Positions 13,449 to 21,882 of a DNA stretch of 23,777 bases are shown here, one piece after another. The stretch's first letter is position 1; every line of letters starts with the position of its first letter. The notes beneath the pieces were generated by a model. The model worked only from the letters and a program-made list of their open reading frames with translations. It made no database searches and was not told the DNA's origin. The position numbers and the translations under genes were made by a program. This stretch comes from an uncultured Lachnospiraceae bacterium (GTDB lineage: Bacteria; Bacillota_A; Clostridia; Lachnospirales; Lachnospiraceae), in contig CACYDL010000196.1 of assembly GCA_902773195.1 (NCBI GenBank), positions 1 through 23,777 on the forward strand, in the 5' to 3' direction.

Positions 13449-16400
13449 ATGTCATTTGTTCATCTGCACGTCCACACGGAGTACTCCCTGCTGGACGGAT
13501 CCAATAAAATAAAGGAATATGTGTCCCGGGTGAAGGAGCTCGGCCAGACGGCCGCGGCAATCACCGATCACGGCGTGATGTACGGATGCATAGATTTTTA
13601 CAAAGAAGCCCTCGCGCAGGGGATCCGTCCGATCCTCGGCTGCGAGGTCTATGTTTCTCCGGGAAGCCGGTTTGACAAGGAGGCGGGCGTTTCTGACGAC
13701 CGCTATTATCATCTTGTGCTTCTCGCGGAGAACGACGCCGGCTACGGAAATCTGATGAGGATCGTCTCCGCCGGCTTCACGGAGGGCTTCTACTACAAGC
13801 CCCGGATCGACAAGGAGCTTCTCCGGGAATATCACGAGGGCCTTATCGCCCTGTCGGCGTGCCTGGCGGGCGAGGTGCCGCGCCGCATCGGGGACAACGA
13901 CTTCGCCGGGGCGAAGAAGGCGGCGCTGGAGTACCTGGACATCTTCGGGGAGGGCAATTATTTCCTCGAGCTCCAGGACCACGGTATCCCGGAGCAGAAG
14001 CACGTCAACCAGATGCTGATCCGCCTCCACGAGGAGACCGGGATCCCCCTGGTGTGCACCAACGACGTCCACTACACGCTGAAGGAGGACGCGGAATCCC
14101 ACGACATTCTGCTGTGCATCCAGACCCAGAAGAAAGTCTCGGACGAGGACCGGATGCGCTACGAGGGCGGCCAGTACTTCGTCAAATCGGAGCAGGAGAT
14201 GGCGGCCCTCTTCGGGTACGTCCCCGAGGCGATGGAGAACACCGCCCGCATCGCGGAGCGCTGCCATGTGACCATCACCTTCGGCGAGCGGAAGATTCCC
14301 GCCTACGACGTCCCCGGGGACATGTCCTCCTGGGACTACCTCAATCTCCTCTGCCGTCAGGGAATGGAGAGAAACTACGGGGCGGACTACGAGGAGCGCC
14401 GGCCGGAGCTTAAGGAGCGGCTCATGTACGAGCTGGCGACGATCCGGGACATGGGCTTCGTCGACTACTTCCTGATCGTCTGGGATTACGTGCGCTTCGC
14501 GAAGGACCACGATATCATCGTGGGGCCGGGCAGAGGCTCCGCGGCGGGCTCGATCGTCTCCTACGCCCTGGGGATCACCGAGCTGGATCCCGTCCGCTAC
14601 TCCCTTCTCTTCGAGCGCTTCCTGAATCCGGAGCGCGTGTCGATGCCGGATATCGACGTCGACTTCTGCTTCGAGAGGCGCCAGGAGGTGATCGACTACG
14701 TGGTCAGCAAATACGGCCGCGAGCGGGTCGTCCAGATCGTGACCTTCGGCACGATGGCCGCGAGGGGCGTGATCCGGGACGTGGGCCGGGCGCTGGATTT
14801 CCCCTATTCGGAAACCGACCGCATCGCGAAGATGATCCCCCAGGAGCTCAACATGACGCTGAACCGGGCGCTGGAGATGAACCCGGATCTCCGCCGGGAG
14901 TACGAGGGGGACGAGAAGGTTCACTACCTGATCGACATGTCGAAGCGCCTGGAGGGGCTTCCCAGAAACACCTCCATGCACGCCGCCGGCGTGGTGATCT
15001 GCGGACGGCCGGTGGTGGACTATGTGCCGCTTTCGCGCGCCCAGGACGGCTCGATCACGACGCAGTACACGATGACGACGCTGGAGGAGCTGGGTCTTCT
15101 CAAGATGGATTTTCTGGGGCTCCGCACGCTGACCGTGATCCAGAACGCGGTGCGTCTCGTCAACGACGGGCTGAGGGAAGCGTACGGCGATCCGGCGGAG
15201 GCGGTCCGGCCCGACGGGGGACGCGGCCTTCTCGACATGGAGAAGATCGATTACGACGACCCGAAGGTCATGGAAATGATCGGACACGGCCGCTGCGAGG
15301 GCGTGTTCCAGCTCGAGAGCAGCGGCATGAAGAGCTTCATGAAGGAGCTGAAGCCCCACACCCTGGAGGACATCATCGCAGGAATCGCCCTCTACCGCCC
15401 GGGCCCCATGGACTTCATCCCGAAATACATCCGGGGCAAGGAGCACCCGGAATCCGTGACCTACGACACGCCGCTGGTGGAGCCGATCCTCAGGCCGACC
15501 TACGGCTGCATCGTCTACCAGGAGCAGGTCATGCAGATCGTCCGGGATCTCGGCGGCTACAGCATGGGCAGGAGCGACCTCGTGCGCCGCGCGATGTCCA
15601 AGAAGAAGGCCGGCGTGATGGAGGAGGAGAGGCGGAACTTCATCTACGGAAATGAGGAGCAGGGGGTTCCCGGCTGCATCGCGGCCGGCATCCCGGAAAA
15701 TGTGGCGAGCCGGATCTACGACGAGATGACGGATTTCGCCAAATACGCCTTCAACAAGTCCCACGCCGCCGCCTACGCGGTGGTCTCGATGCAGACCGCG
15801 TACCTGAAATACTATTACCCCGTCGAATACATGGCGGCCCTCATGACCTCCGTGATCGACAGCCCCGTCAAGTGCGCCGAGTACCTGCTGCACTGCCGCG
15901 CGACGGGCATCCGCATTCTTCCGCCCTCCGTCAACGACGGACAGGGACGGTTCACCGCCTCTGGCGGCTCCATCCGCTGCGGCATGTACGCGATCAAGTC
16001 CGTCGGCCGGGGCGTGATCGACCGGCTCGTCGAGGAGCGGAACGCGGGGGGGCCCTATCAGTCCTTCCGGGATTTCATCACCCGCACCTACGGGAAGGAC
16101 ATGAACCGCAGGGCGATCGAGAACCTGATCAAGGCCGGCGCCTGCGACTGCTTCGGAGGAACGCGGAAGCAGCTGATGCAGGTCTATCCCGTCATTCTCG
16201 ACCGGGCGGCCTACGACAGCAAGGAGATGATTACCGGCCAGATGTCCCTCTTCGACTTCATGAATCCGGAGGAGAAGAAGGAGTTCGACGCCCCGTTTCC
16301 CGACGTCGGGGAGTTTACGAAGGAGGTCAGGCTCTCCTTTGAGAAGGAGGTCCTGGGGATCTATCTCTCGGGACACCCGCTGGAGGAGTACGAGAGCCTC

Positions 16401-16985
16401 TGGAAGAGCCGGGTTACCGCCGTGTCCTCGGACTTCGCCCTGGACGAGGAGACCGGGGAGGCGAAGATCCGGGCCGACTCGCGGCAGACCATCGGGGGAA
16501 TGATCTCCCAGAAGACCATCAAGTACACGAAGAACAACAAGACGATGGCCTTCATTACCCTGGAGGACGTCGTGGGAACCGTGGAGGTGCTGGTTTTCCC
16601 GAATGTGTACGAGCAGTACAGGGAGCTTCTGACCGAGGACGCCAAGGTGTTCGTCGAGGGACGGGTCTCCGGCGAGGACGACCGGGCGAGCAAGCTGATC
16701 TGCGAGAAAATCAGCCGCTTCGAGGACGTGCCCAGGGAGCTGTGGATCGCCTTCCCCACCGTGGACGATTTCCTCAGGCGCCAGGGGGAGATGGAGGATC
16801 TGATGGCGGAGTCGGAGGGCATCGACGAGGTGTGCGTGTTCCTTCGGGACACCAGGCGGTACCGCCGTCTGAGCGACAAAGGCCGGATTCTGATCTCGGA
16901 CCAGACCGTGGCCGCCTTCCGGCGCATCTTCGGGGAGGAGAACGTGACGGTCCGTGTCAGGAAGGGAGCGGGCGCTTCCGTCTGA
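13449..16985 (+). CDS. dnaE: DNA polymerase III alpha subunit
   Basis: This 1178-residue replicative polymerase (DnaE type) copies DNA in the cytoplasm as the core of the holoenzyme. The PHP domain opens the protein (HLHVHTEYSLLDGS, residues 5-18; ITDHGVMYG follows). The catalytic Asp residues are D401 and D403 in PDIDVDF and D554 in KMDFLGL, with GPGRGSAAGS just before the first pair. The FNKSHAAAYA segment and the tandem helix-hairpin-helix region come next. An OB-fold lies at about 1015-1080 (IKYTKNNKTMAFITLED...EVLVFP). Length is normal for DnaE. GGAAAGGGAAG precedes the ATG. A promoter for pfkA begins 36 bases after the stop codon. Confidence 0.97.
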   Translation: MSFVHLHVHTEYSLLDGSNKIKEYVSRVKELGQTAAAITDHGVMYGCIDFYKEALAQGIRPILGCEVYVSPGSRFDKEAGVSDDRYYHLVLLAENDAGYGNLMRIVSAGFTEGFYYKPRIDKELLREYHEGLIALSACLAGEVPRRIGDNDFAGAKKAALEYLDIFGEGNYFLELQDHGIPEQKHVNQMLIRLHEETGIPLVCTNDVHYTLKEDAESHDILLCIQTQKKVSDEDRMRYEGGQYFVKSEQEMAALFGYVPEAMENTARIAERCHVTITFGERKIPAYDVPGDMSSWDYLNLLCRQGMERNYGADYEERRPELKERLMYELATIRDMGFVDYFLIVWDYVRFAKDHDIIVGPGRGSAAGSIVSYALGITELDPVRYSLLFERFLNPERVSMPDIDVDFCFERRQEVIDYVVSKYGRERVVQIVTFGTMAARGVIRDVGRALDFPYSETDRIAKMIPQELNMTLNRALEMNPDLRREYEGDEKVHYLIDMSKRLEGLPRNTSMHAAGVVICGRPVVDYVPLSRAQDGSITTQYTMTTLEELGLLKMDFLGLRTLTVIQNAVRLVNDGLREAYGDPAEAVRPDGGRGLLDMEKIDYDDPKVMEMIGHGRCEGVFQLESSGMKSFMKELKPHTLEDIIAGIALYRPGPMDFIPKYIRGKEHPESVTYDTPLVEPILRPTYGCIVYQEQVMQIVRDLGGYSMGRSDLVRRAMSKKKAGVMEEERRNFIYGNEEQGVPGCIAAGIPENVASRIYDEMTDFAKYAFNKSHAAAYAVVSMQTAYLKYYYPVEYMAALMTSVIDSPVKCAEYLLHCRATGIRILPPSVNDGQGRFTASGGSIRCGMYAIKSVGRGVIDRLVEERNAGGPYQSFRDFITRTYGKDMNRRAIENLIKAGACDCFGGTRKQLMQVYPVILDRAAYDSKEMITGQMSLFDFMNPEEKKEFDAPFPDVGEFTKEVRLSFEKEVLGIYLSGHPLEEYESLWKSRVTAVSSDFALDEETGEAKIRADSRQTIGGMISQKTIKYTKNNKTMAFITLEDVVGTVEVLVFPNVYEQYRELLTEDAKVFVEGRVSGEDDRASKLICEKISRFEDVPRELWIAFPTVDDFLRRQGEMEDLMAESEGIDEVCVFLRDTRRYRRLSDKGRILISDQTVAAFRRIFGEENVTVRVRKGAGASV

Positions 16986-17020
16986 CGGGAGGGCGCGCTC
17001 CGAAAAAGAACGACAATTCA

Positions 17021-17049
17021 TTGAAAAAATGATGGGCATGCTTTAAAAT
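17021..17049 (+). promoter_or_regulatory. Sigma-A promoter for pfkA and the genes behind it
   Basis: TTGAAA (17021-17026) and TAAAAT (17044-17049) are separated by 17 bases, matching consensus at five of six positions each. Transcription would start near 17056, leaving a GC-rich leader of about 109 bases. The leader holds a CCCGGG/CCCGGG hairpin (17093-17098 with 17105-17110) before the ribosome binding site GGGAGGG (17152-17158). Confidence 0.78.
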
Positions 17050-17164
17050 GAACTGGTAAACTGTCTGCGCAGCAACGGCGGAGCAGCCGCGGCCCGGGGG
17101 ACGTCCCGGGACAAGGCGCGGGGCGGATTCCCGCAGCGGCCGCCTGTTTCCGGGAGGGAAAGCT

Positions 17165-18196
17165 ATGGCTGAATCGAAAAAAGAAATCAAGACCATCGGG
17201 GTTCTGACGAGCGGCGGCGACGCGCCGGGCATGAACGCCGCGATCCGGGCCGTTGTCAGACGCGGACTCGGCAGAGGACTCAGAGTTTTCGGTATCTACA
17301 GAGGATATGACGGCCTGATGGACGACGACCTCCGGGAGATGTCCGCCCAGGACGTCTCGGATACCATCCAGAAGGGCGGCACCATTCTCTACACGGCGCG
17401 CTGCGCCGAGATGCGCACCCCCGAGGGCCAGAAGCACGCCGCGGAGACCTGCCGGAAGCACGGGATCGACGGCCTCGTCGTGATCGGCGGCGACGGCTCC
17501 TACCGGGGCGCCCAGTGCCTCGCCCACCAGGGCATCAACGTCGTGGGGATCCCGGGGACCATCGATCTGGATATCTCCTGCACGGAGTACACCATCGGGT
17601 TCGACACCTCGGTCAATACCGCCATGGAGGCCATCGACAAGGTGCGCGACACCTCGACCTCCCACGAGAGATGCTCGATCATCGAGGTCATGGGAAGAAA
17701 CGCGGGCTACCTCGCGCTGTGGTGCGGAATCGCCAACGGGGCGGAGGACATCCTGCTCCCCGAGAAATACGACTACGACGAGCAGAAGATCATTGACAAC
17801 ATCATAGACAGCCGCCACAGGGGAAAGAAGCACCACATCATCATCAACGCCGAGGGCGTCGGCCACTCCGCCTCGATGGCGAGACGGATCGAGGCCGCCA
17901 CCGGCATCGAGACCAGGGCGACCATCCTGGGCCACATGCAGCGCGGCGGAAGCCCCACGGCGAAGGACCGCGTCTACGCGTCCATCATGGGCTGCATGGC
18001 GGTGGACCTCCTGATCGAGGGCAAGAGCGAGCGCGTCGTCGGCTACCGGAACGGACAGTTCCAGGATTTCGACATCGACGAGGCCCTGGCGATGGTCAAG
18101 GGCATCGACGATTACCAGTACGAGATCGCGACGGCGATGTCGGGCGGCTACCGCAAGGGCTCGATCGCGAAGGCGCTCATGGACGAGTCGCTGTGA
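17165..18196 (+). CDS. pfkA: ATP-dependent 6-phosphofructokinase
   Basis: This 343-residue enzyme phosphorylates fructose 6-phosphate to the 1,6-bisphosphate in glycolysis. Motifs in order: LTSGGDAPGMNAAIR (14-28), the ATP-site GGDGS (108-112) with Gly rather than the Asp of pyrophosphate-dependent enzymes, the catalytic loop PGTIDLD (130-136), MGRNAGY (176-182) and GHMQRGG. The usual TIDND loop reads TIDLD here, with both key Asp kept. It starts 115 bases after the promoter -10 and is the first gene of a probable five-gene transcript. GGGAGGG lies six bases before the ATG. Confidence 0.95.
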   Translation: MAESKKEIKTIGVLTSGGDAPGMNAAIRAVVRRGLGRGLRVFGIYRGYDGLMDDDLREMSAQDVSDTIQKGGTILYTARCAEMRTPEGQKHAAETCRKHGIDGLVVIGGDGSYRGAQCLAHQGINVVGIPGTIDLDISCTEYTIGFDTSVNTAMEAIDKVRDTSTSHERCSIIEVMGRNAGYLALWCGIANGAEDILLPEKYDYDEQKIIDNIIDSRHRGKKHHIIINAEGVGHSASMARRIEAATGIETRATILGHMQRGGSPTAKDRVYASIMGCMAVDLLIEGKSERVVGYRNGQFQDFDIDEALAMVKGIDDYQYEIATAMSGGYRKGSIAKALMDESL

Positions 18197-18211
18197 CCTG
18201 ATTTCCGGGGT

Positions 18212-18228
18212 CCTTGCGCGCGGAAGCG
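18212..18228 (+). repeat. 17-base intergenic sequence also found at 4910-4926
   Basis: CCTTGCGCGCGGAAGCG occurs here, between pfkA and the methyltransferase gene, and again at 4910-4926, just past the isomerase stop codon. Both copies are intergenic and in the same orientation relative to the gene they follow. Here TGCGC can pair with GCGCA just beyond. It may be a dispersed repeat of this genome. Confidence 0.45.
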
Positions 18229-18247
18229 CAGAGGGCGGAGCTTGGCA

Positions 18248-19084
18248 ATGCTATCCTTAAAAGATATCAAGTTTCTTATGAAGAATAAAAAGGCCCGCGA
18301 TACGCAGGGCCTTTTTGTGGCGGAAGGGGAGAAGCTGGTCCGGGAGGCGCCTCCGGCGGACGTCGTGCAGGTGCTGGTCTCCCGGAGCTTCGCGGCGGAG
18401 CACCCGGACGTGGAGAGCTGGTTCGACCCGGGCGCCGGCGCGCCGGAGCCCCAGGCGGTGGACGACGGCCGGTTTGCCTCCCTGTCGGACACCAGGAGTC
18501 CCCAGGGGATCATGGCGGTGGTGCGGCAGACGGCCTTTTCGCCGGAGGACGCCCTCGGCGGCGTGTGCCCCCTGGTGGTGGTGCTGGAGAATCTCCAGGA
18601 CCCCGGCAACGCGGGGACGATTCTCCGGACCGCGGAGGCGGCCGGGGTCGACGCGGTTTTTCTGACGGAGGGGTCGGTGGACCTCTACAGCCCGAAGACG
18701 ACCCGCGCCACCATGGGGTCGATCTACCGGGTTCCGCACTTTTACGTGCCGGACGGCAGGGAGCTGCTGAGGGCCCTGGCGGCGAGGGAGATCGCCTCCT
18801 ACGCGGCCCATCTCAAGGGCTCCCGGGTGTACACGGACTGCGGCTACCGCAAGGGAACCGCCTTTGTGATCGGAAATGAGAGCCGCGGCGTCACGGAGGA
18901 GACGGCGGCCGCCTGCAGCGGCCGGATCCGCATTCCGATGATGGGCCGCGTGGAGTCGCTCAACGCGGCGATGGCGGCGGGCATACTGATGTACGAGGCC
19001 CGGCGGCAGCGCCGGACGTACGGGGAGACAGCGGGTCCGGACATCCCGGAGCCGCAGAGCATACAGGAAGGAGATTTGCGATGA
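18248..19084 (+). CDS. SpoU/TrmH-family RNA 2'-O-methyltransferase
   Basis: This 278-residue SAM-dependent enzyme methylates a ribose in rRNA or tRNA. An N-terminal substrate-binding domain ([28 protein letters not shown]) precedes the knotted SPOUT domain. Its three motifs are [17 protein letters not shown] (115-131), [10 protein letters not shown] (206-215) and RIPM...[13 protein letters not shown] (228-246). Which RNA and site it modifies cannot be told; relatives include RlmB and TsnR. GGAG seven bases before ATG 18248 favours this start over a TTG six bases earlier. It lies 51 bases after pfkA, and its last bases overlap the next start codon (ATGA). A terminator-like hairpin is embedded in codons 14-23. 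Confidence 0.9.
   Translation: MLSLKDIKFLMKNKKARDTQGLFVAEGEKLVREAPPADVVQVLVSRSFAAEHPDVESWFDPGAGAPEPQAVDDGRFASLSDTRSPQGIMAVVRQTAFSPEDALGGVCPLVVVLENLQDPGNAGTILRTAEAAGVDAVFLTEGSVDLYSPKTTRATMGSIYRVPHFYVPDGRELLRALAAREIASYAAHLKGSRVYTDCGYRKGTAFVIGNESRGVTEETAAACSGRIRIPMMGRVESLNAAMAAGILMYEARRQRRTYGETAGPDIPEPQSIQEGDLR
18287..18316 (+). terminator. Terminator-like hairpin inside the methyltransferase coding region
   Basis: AAAAAGGCCC (18287-18296) pairs perfectly with GGGCCTTTTT (18307-18316). Inside it, GCG (18297-18299) pairs with CGC (18303-18305) around ATA, leaving one bulged A. A GC stem ending directly in T5 is the form of an intrinsic terminator, yet it spans codons 14-23 of an intact gene. It may act as an attenuator when the leader of this gene is poorly translated. 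Part of the pattern follows from conserved residues (KNKKAR, GLF). Confidence 0.6.
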
Positions 19085-20070
19085 AAAGCTTGAAGGGACG
19101 TTCATTTCTGACGCTCAGGGACTTTACGCCGGAGGAGATCACCTATCTTCTGGATCTCGCCGCGGAGCTCAAGGAGAAGAAGAAAAAGGGGATCTATGAC
19201 TACGATATCCCCCGCAGAAATATCGCGCTGATCTTCGAGAAGACGAGCACGAGAACACGCTGCGCCTTTGAGGTGGCCGCCCATGACTGCGGCATGCAGG
19301 TGACCTATCTGGATCCTTCCGGATCCCAGATCGGAAAGAAGGAGAGCATCGCGGACACCGCCCGCGTGCTCGGAAGAATGTATGACGGCATCGAGTACCG
19401 CGGCTTCGATCAGTCGATCGTCGAGGAGCTGGCGAAATACGCGGGCGTGCCGGTCTGGAACGGCCTCACCAACGAGTTCCATCCGACCCAGATGCTGGCC
19501 GACATGCTGACGATCCGCGAGCATCTCGGAGGCCTCAAGGGAAAGAAGCTGACCTACATGGGTGACGCGCGCTACAACATGGGCAACTCCCTGATGGTGG
19601 CGTGCTCCAAGCTGGGACTGCATTTCACCGCCTGCACCGCCGCGGCCTATTTCCCGGACGCCGCCCTCGTGGAGGAATGCCGGGAATACGCGAAGGAGAG
19701 CGGCGGCACCATTACCCTGACGGAGGACGTCAAGGCGGGGACCGCGGGCGCCGACGTCATCTACACGGACGTGTGGGTCTCGATGGGAGAGCCCGCCGAG
19801 GTCTGGGAGGAGCGCATCCGCGCCCTGCTGCCCTATCAGGTGAACGCCGCCGTGATGGAAAACGCGGGGCCTCAGGCGATCTTCATGCACTGCCTGCCGG
19901 CGTTCCACGATCTCGGAACCGGCATCGGCCGCGATATCCACGAGCGCTTCGGGCTCGACGCGATGGAGGTCACGGACGAGGTGTTCGAGTCTCCCCGCTC
20001 CGTCGTCTTCGATGAGGCGGAGAACCGGATGCACACGATCAAGGCCGTGATGGCGGCCACCCTCGGATGA
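19081..20070 (+). CDS. argF: Ornithine carbamoyltransferase
   Basis: This 329-residue enzyme joins carbamoyl phosphate to ornithine to make citrulline, in arginine synthesis, or runs the reverse step in arginine breakdown. The carbamoyl-phosphate loop STRTR (56-60) is followed by [17 protein letters not shown], the ornithine-site D.WVSMG and HCLPAFHD. These are the diagnostic OTC motifs and exclude aspartate carbamoyltransferase. The close match to the longer [18 protein letters not shown] type means a catabolic (arcB) role cannot be ruled out. No other arginine gene is in the window. AGGAAGGAG precedes the start, which overlaps the previous stop codon (ATGA). The end overlaps the next start codon in the same way. 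Confidence 0.94.
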   Translation: MKSLKGRSFLTLRDFTPEEITYLLDLAAELKEKKKKGIYDYDIPRRNIALIFEKTSTRTRCAFEVAAHDCGMQVTYLDPSGSQIGKKESIADTARVLGRMYDGIEYRGFDQSIVEELAKYAGVPVWNGLTNEFHPTQMLADMLTIREHLGGLKGKKLTYMGDARYNMGNSLMVACSKLGLHFTACTAAAYFPDAALVEECREYAKESGGTITLTEDVKAGTAGADVIYTDVWVSMGEPAEVWEERIRALLPYQVNAAVMENAGPQAIFMHCLPAFHDLGTGIGRDIHERFGLDAMEVTDEVFESPRSVVFDEAENRMHTIKAVMAATLG

Positions 20071-21023
20071 AGCCCTGCGGAGACGGCGGGGCCCCGTGGG
20101 CGGAGGAGCTGGCCGGACTTCTGGAGAGGTCCGGCGACGACGGCTTCTACCGGCTGGTCTACTACCGGACGTGCGACTCGACGAACGAGTGCGTGAAGAG
20201 GGAGGCCGCGAAGGGAGCCCCGGAGGGACTCCTCGTCGTGGGAGAGGAGCAGACCGCCGGCAAGGGCCGGAGCGGCAGAAGATGGGTCAGCCCGAAGGGA
20301 GAGGCGGTCTATTTCTCCTTTCTGCTGAGGCCCGGCCTCGCGCCGGATCACGTCTCCGCCCTCACGCTGGTGATGGGGCTGTCCGTGGCCCAGGCGGTGC
20401 GGGAGCTCTTTCCCGGGACCCTCGGGCCGGAGGTCGGCATCAAGTGGCCCAATGACATCGTCATCCGCGGAAGGAAGATCTGCGGGATCCTCACGGAGGC
20501 CGGGGCAGAGGACGGCAGGATCGACTGGATCGTCATCGGGACGGGCATCAATGTAAACAACACCGCCTTCGCTCCCGAGATCCGGGACCGGGCGGTCTCT
20601 CTTCGTCTCGCGCTGGAGGAATGCCGGAGAAATCCCGCCTCGGGAAGCGGCGGAGACGGCGGACCCGGCCGGGACAGCAGCAGCGGGAACGCCGCGGCGC
20701 TTCCTTCGGAGCCCGCCGCGATGCCCCCGGAATCCCCCGTCATCTCCCGGGCGGAGGTGACGGCAGCGGTGCTGGCGAGGTTTCACAGAAATTACGGGAT
20801 CTACCTGGAGACCGGGGATATGGAGGGCCTGACCGCCGCCTATGACTCCCTTCTGGTGAGCCGGGACAGAGAGGTCCGCATCGAGGATCCGTCGGGCGCC
20901 TATACCGCCGTGTCGAGAGGCATCGACCGGCTCGGCCGCCTCGCGGCGGAGCGGGAGGACGGCACGGTGGAGTACGTCTCCGCGGGAGAGGTGTCGGTCA
21001 GGGGCATCTTCGGTTACGTGTGA
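20067..21023 (+). CDS. birA: Biotin--[acetyl-CoA-carboxylase] ligase, without DNA-binding domain
   Basis: This 318-residue enzyme activates biotin with ATP and attaches it to carboxylase carrier proteins. Visible motifs are CDSTNE, the biotin-binding loop GKGRSGR (65-71), KWPNDIVI (126-133) with the catalytic-type Lys, KICGILTE and GTGINVN. A small SH3-like C-terminal domain follows (about 265-318). There is no N-terminal winged helix, so it should lack BirA-type repressor activity. A Gly/Ser/Pro-rich insertion of about 35 residues (188-225) separates the catalytic core from the last helices. No good ribosome binding site precedes the start; translation probably relies on the ATGA overlap with argF. 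Confidence 0.93.
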   Translation: MKPCGDGGAPWAEELAGLLERSGDDGFYRLVYYRTCDSTNECVKREAAKGAPEGLLVVGEEQTAGKGRSGRRWVSPKGEAVYFSFLLRPGLAPDHVSALTLVMGLSVAQAVRELFPGTLGPEVGIKWPNDIVIRGRKICGILTEAGAEDGRIDWIVIGTGINVNNTAFAPEIRDRAVSLRLALEECRRNPASGSGGDGGPGRDSSSGNAAALPSEPAAMPPESPVISRAEVTAAVLARFHRNYGIYLETGDMEGLTAAYDSLLVSRDREVRIEDPSGAYTAVSRGIDRLGRLAAEREDGTVEYVSAGEVSVRGIFGYV

Positions 21024-21032
21024 CAGAGCCTT

Positions 21033-21060
21033 CCGGCGCGCTTCCTGCGGAAACGGCCGG
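21033..21060 (+). other. Nested hairpin between birA and the response regulator gene
   Basis: CCGGC (21033-21037) pairs with GCCGG (21056-21060), and inside it TTCC (21042-21045) pairs with GGAA (21049-21052). It fills much of the 63-base gap, with no U-tract and no promoter visible. Transcription probably reads through. Confidence 0.45.
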
Positions 21061-21086
21061 GCGGCAGGGGACAGGAGAACGGAAAA

Positions 21087-21776
21087 ATGAGCAGAATTCT
21101 GATTATAGAGGACGAGGAAGCCATCGCCCAGCTTGAGAAGGACTACCTGGAGCTCAGCGGGTTTGAGGTCGATATCGAGACGGACGGGACGAAGGGCCTG
21201 ACCGCCGCCCTTGAGGGCAGCTATGATCTGTACATCCTGGATCTGATGCTGCCGGGGACGGACGGCTTCGAGATCTGCCGGCAGATCCGGGAGCAGAAGG
21301 ACGTTCCGGTCCTCATGGTTTCCGCGAGAAAGGACGACATCGACAAGATCCGCGGCCTGGGCCTGGGGGCGGACGACTATATCACGAAGCCCTTCTCGCC
21401 GAGCGAGCTGGTGGCCAGGGTCAAGGCCCATCTGGCGAGGTACGACCGGCTCATGGGCGGCGGCGCCGGGAAGAACGACGTGCTGGAGATCCGGGGCCTC
21501 CGGATCGACAAGACGGCCCGCAGGGTGTGGGTCAACGGGGAGGAGAGACAGTTCACGGCGAAGGAATTCGACCTGCTCGCCTTCCTGGCGGAGCATCCGG
21601 ACCGGGTCTACAAGAAGGAGGAGCTGTTCCGGGAGATCTGGAACATGGAATCGGTGGGAGACATCGCCACCGTGACGGTCCACATCAAGAAGATCCGGGA
21701 GAAAATCGAGTTTGACTCCTCGAAGCCCCAGTACATCGAGACGATCTGGGGCGTCGGCTACCGCTTTAAGATTTAA
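21087..21776 (+). CDS. OmpR/PhoB-family response regulator
   Basis: This 229-residue DNA-binding regulator has a receiver domain (1-118) with acidic pocket D9/E10, phosphoacceptor D52 in LDLMLPG, S79 and K101 in TKPF. A winged-helix domain follows (about 130-229), recognised by FTAKEFDLLAFLAEHPDRVYKKEEL, the TVTVHIKKIREKI recognition region and the IWGVGYRF end. All phosphorylation residues are present, so control by a histidine kinase is expected. No kinase gene follows, which is unusual for this family; the next gene is a metabolic one with its own promoter. AGGAG lies nine bases before the ATG. The regulated genes cannot be inferred from sequence alone. Confidence 0.93.
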   Translation: MSRILIIEDEEAIAQLEKDYLELSGFEVDIETDGTKGLTAALEGSYDLYILDLMLPGTDGFEICRQIREQKDVPVLMVSARKDDIDKIRGLGLGADDYITKPFSPSELVARVKAHLARYDRLMGGGAGKNDVLEIRGLRIDKTARRVWVNGEERQFTAKEFDLLAFLAEHPDRVYKKEELFREIWNMESVGDIATVTVHIKKIREKIEFDSSKPQYIETIWGVGYRFKI

Positions 21777-21829
21777 AATCGGGAGCCGAAAGCCTGGAAG
21801 CCGCGTAAATACCGGGAGACCGTGAAATC

Positions 21830-21838
21830 TGCTAAGAT
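21830..21838 (+). promoter_or_regulatory. Extended -10 promoter for the deglycosidase pair
   Basis: TGCTAAGAT is an extended -10 element (TG-N-TAAGAT) in the only AT-rich patch between the response regulator and the deglycosidase genes. No good -35 is present (TACCGG at 17 bases), suggesting dependence on an activator or on the TG motif. A start near 21845 gives a leader of about 38 bases ending in GAGGAGGAG. Confidence 0.45.
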
Positions 21839-21882
21839 GGATATAGTAGAAACCTGTACAGAAACAAGAGGAGGAGAACAGA

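Noticed and set aside
13452..17039. A 1195-codon open frame on the minus strand covering all of dnaE
   Set aside because: It mirrors dnaE codon by codon. High GC at third positions removes stop codons from the opposite frame, and the predicted protein is His/Val/Asp-rich with no domain. DnaE itself has all its motifs.
18629..18661. ACCGCG/CGCGGT followed by Ts inside the methyltransferase gene
   Set aside because: Only six pairs with a 17-base loop; much weaker than the hairpin at 18287-18316.
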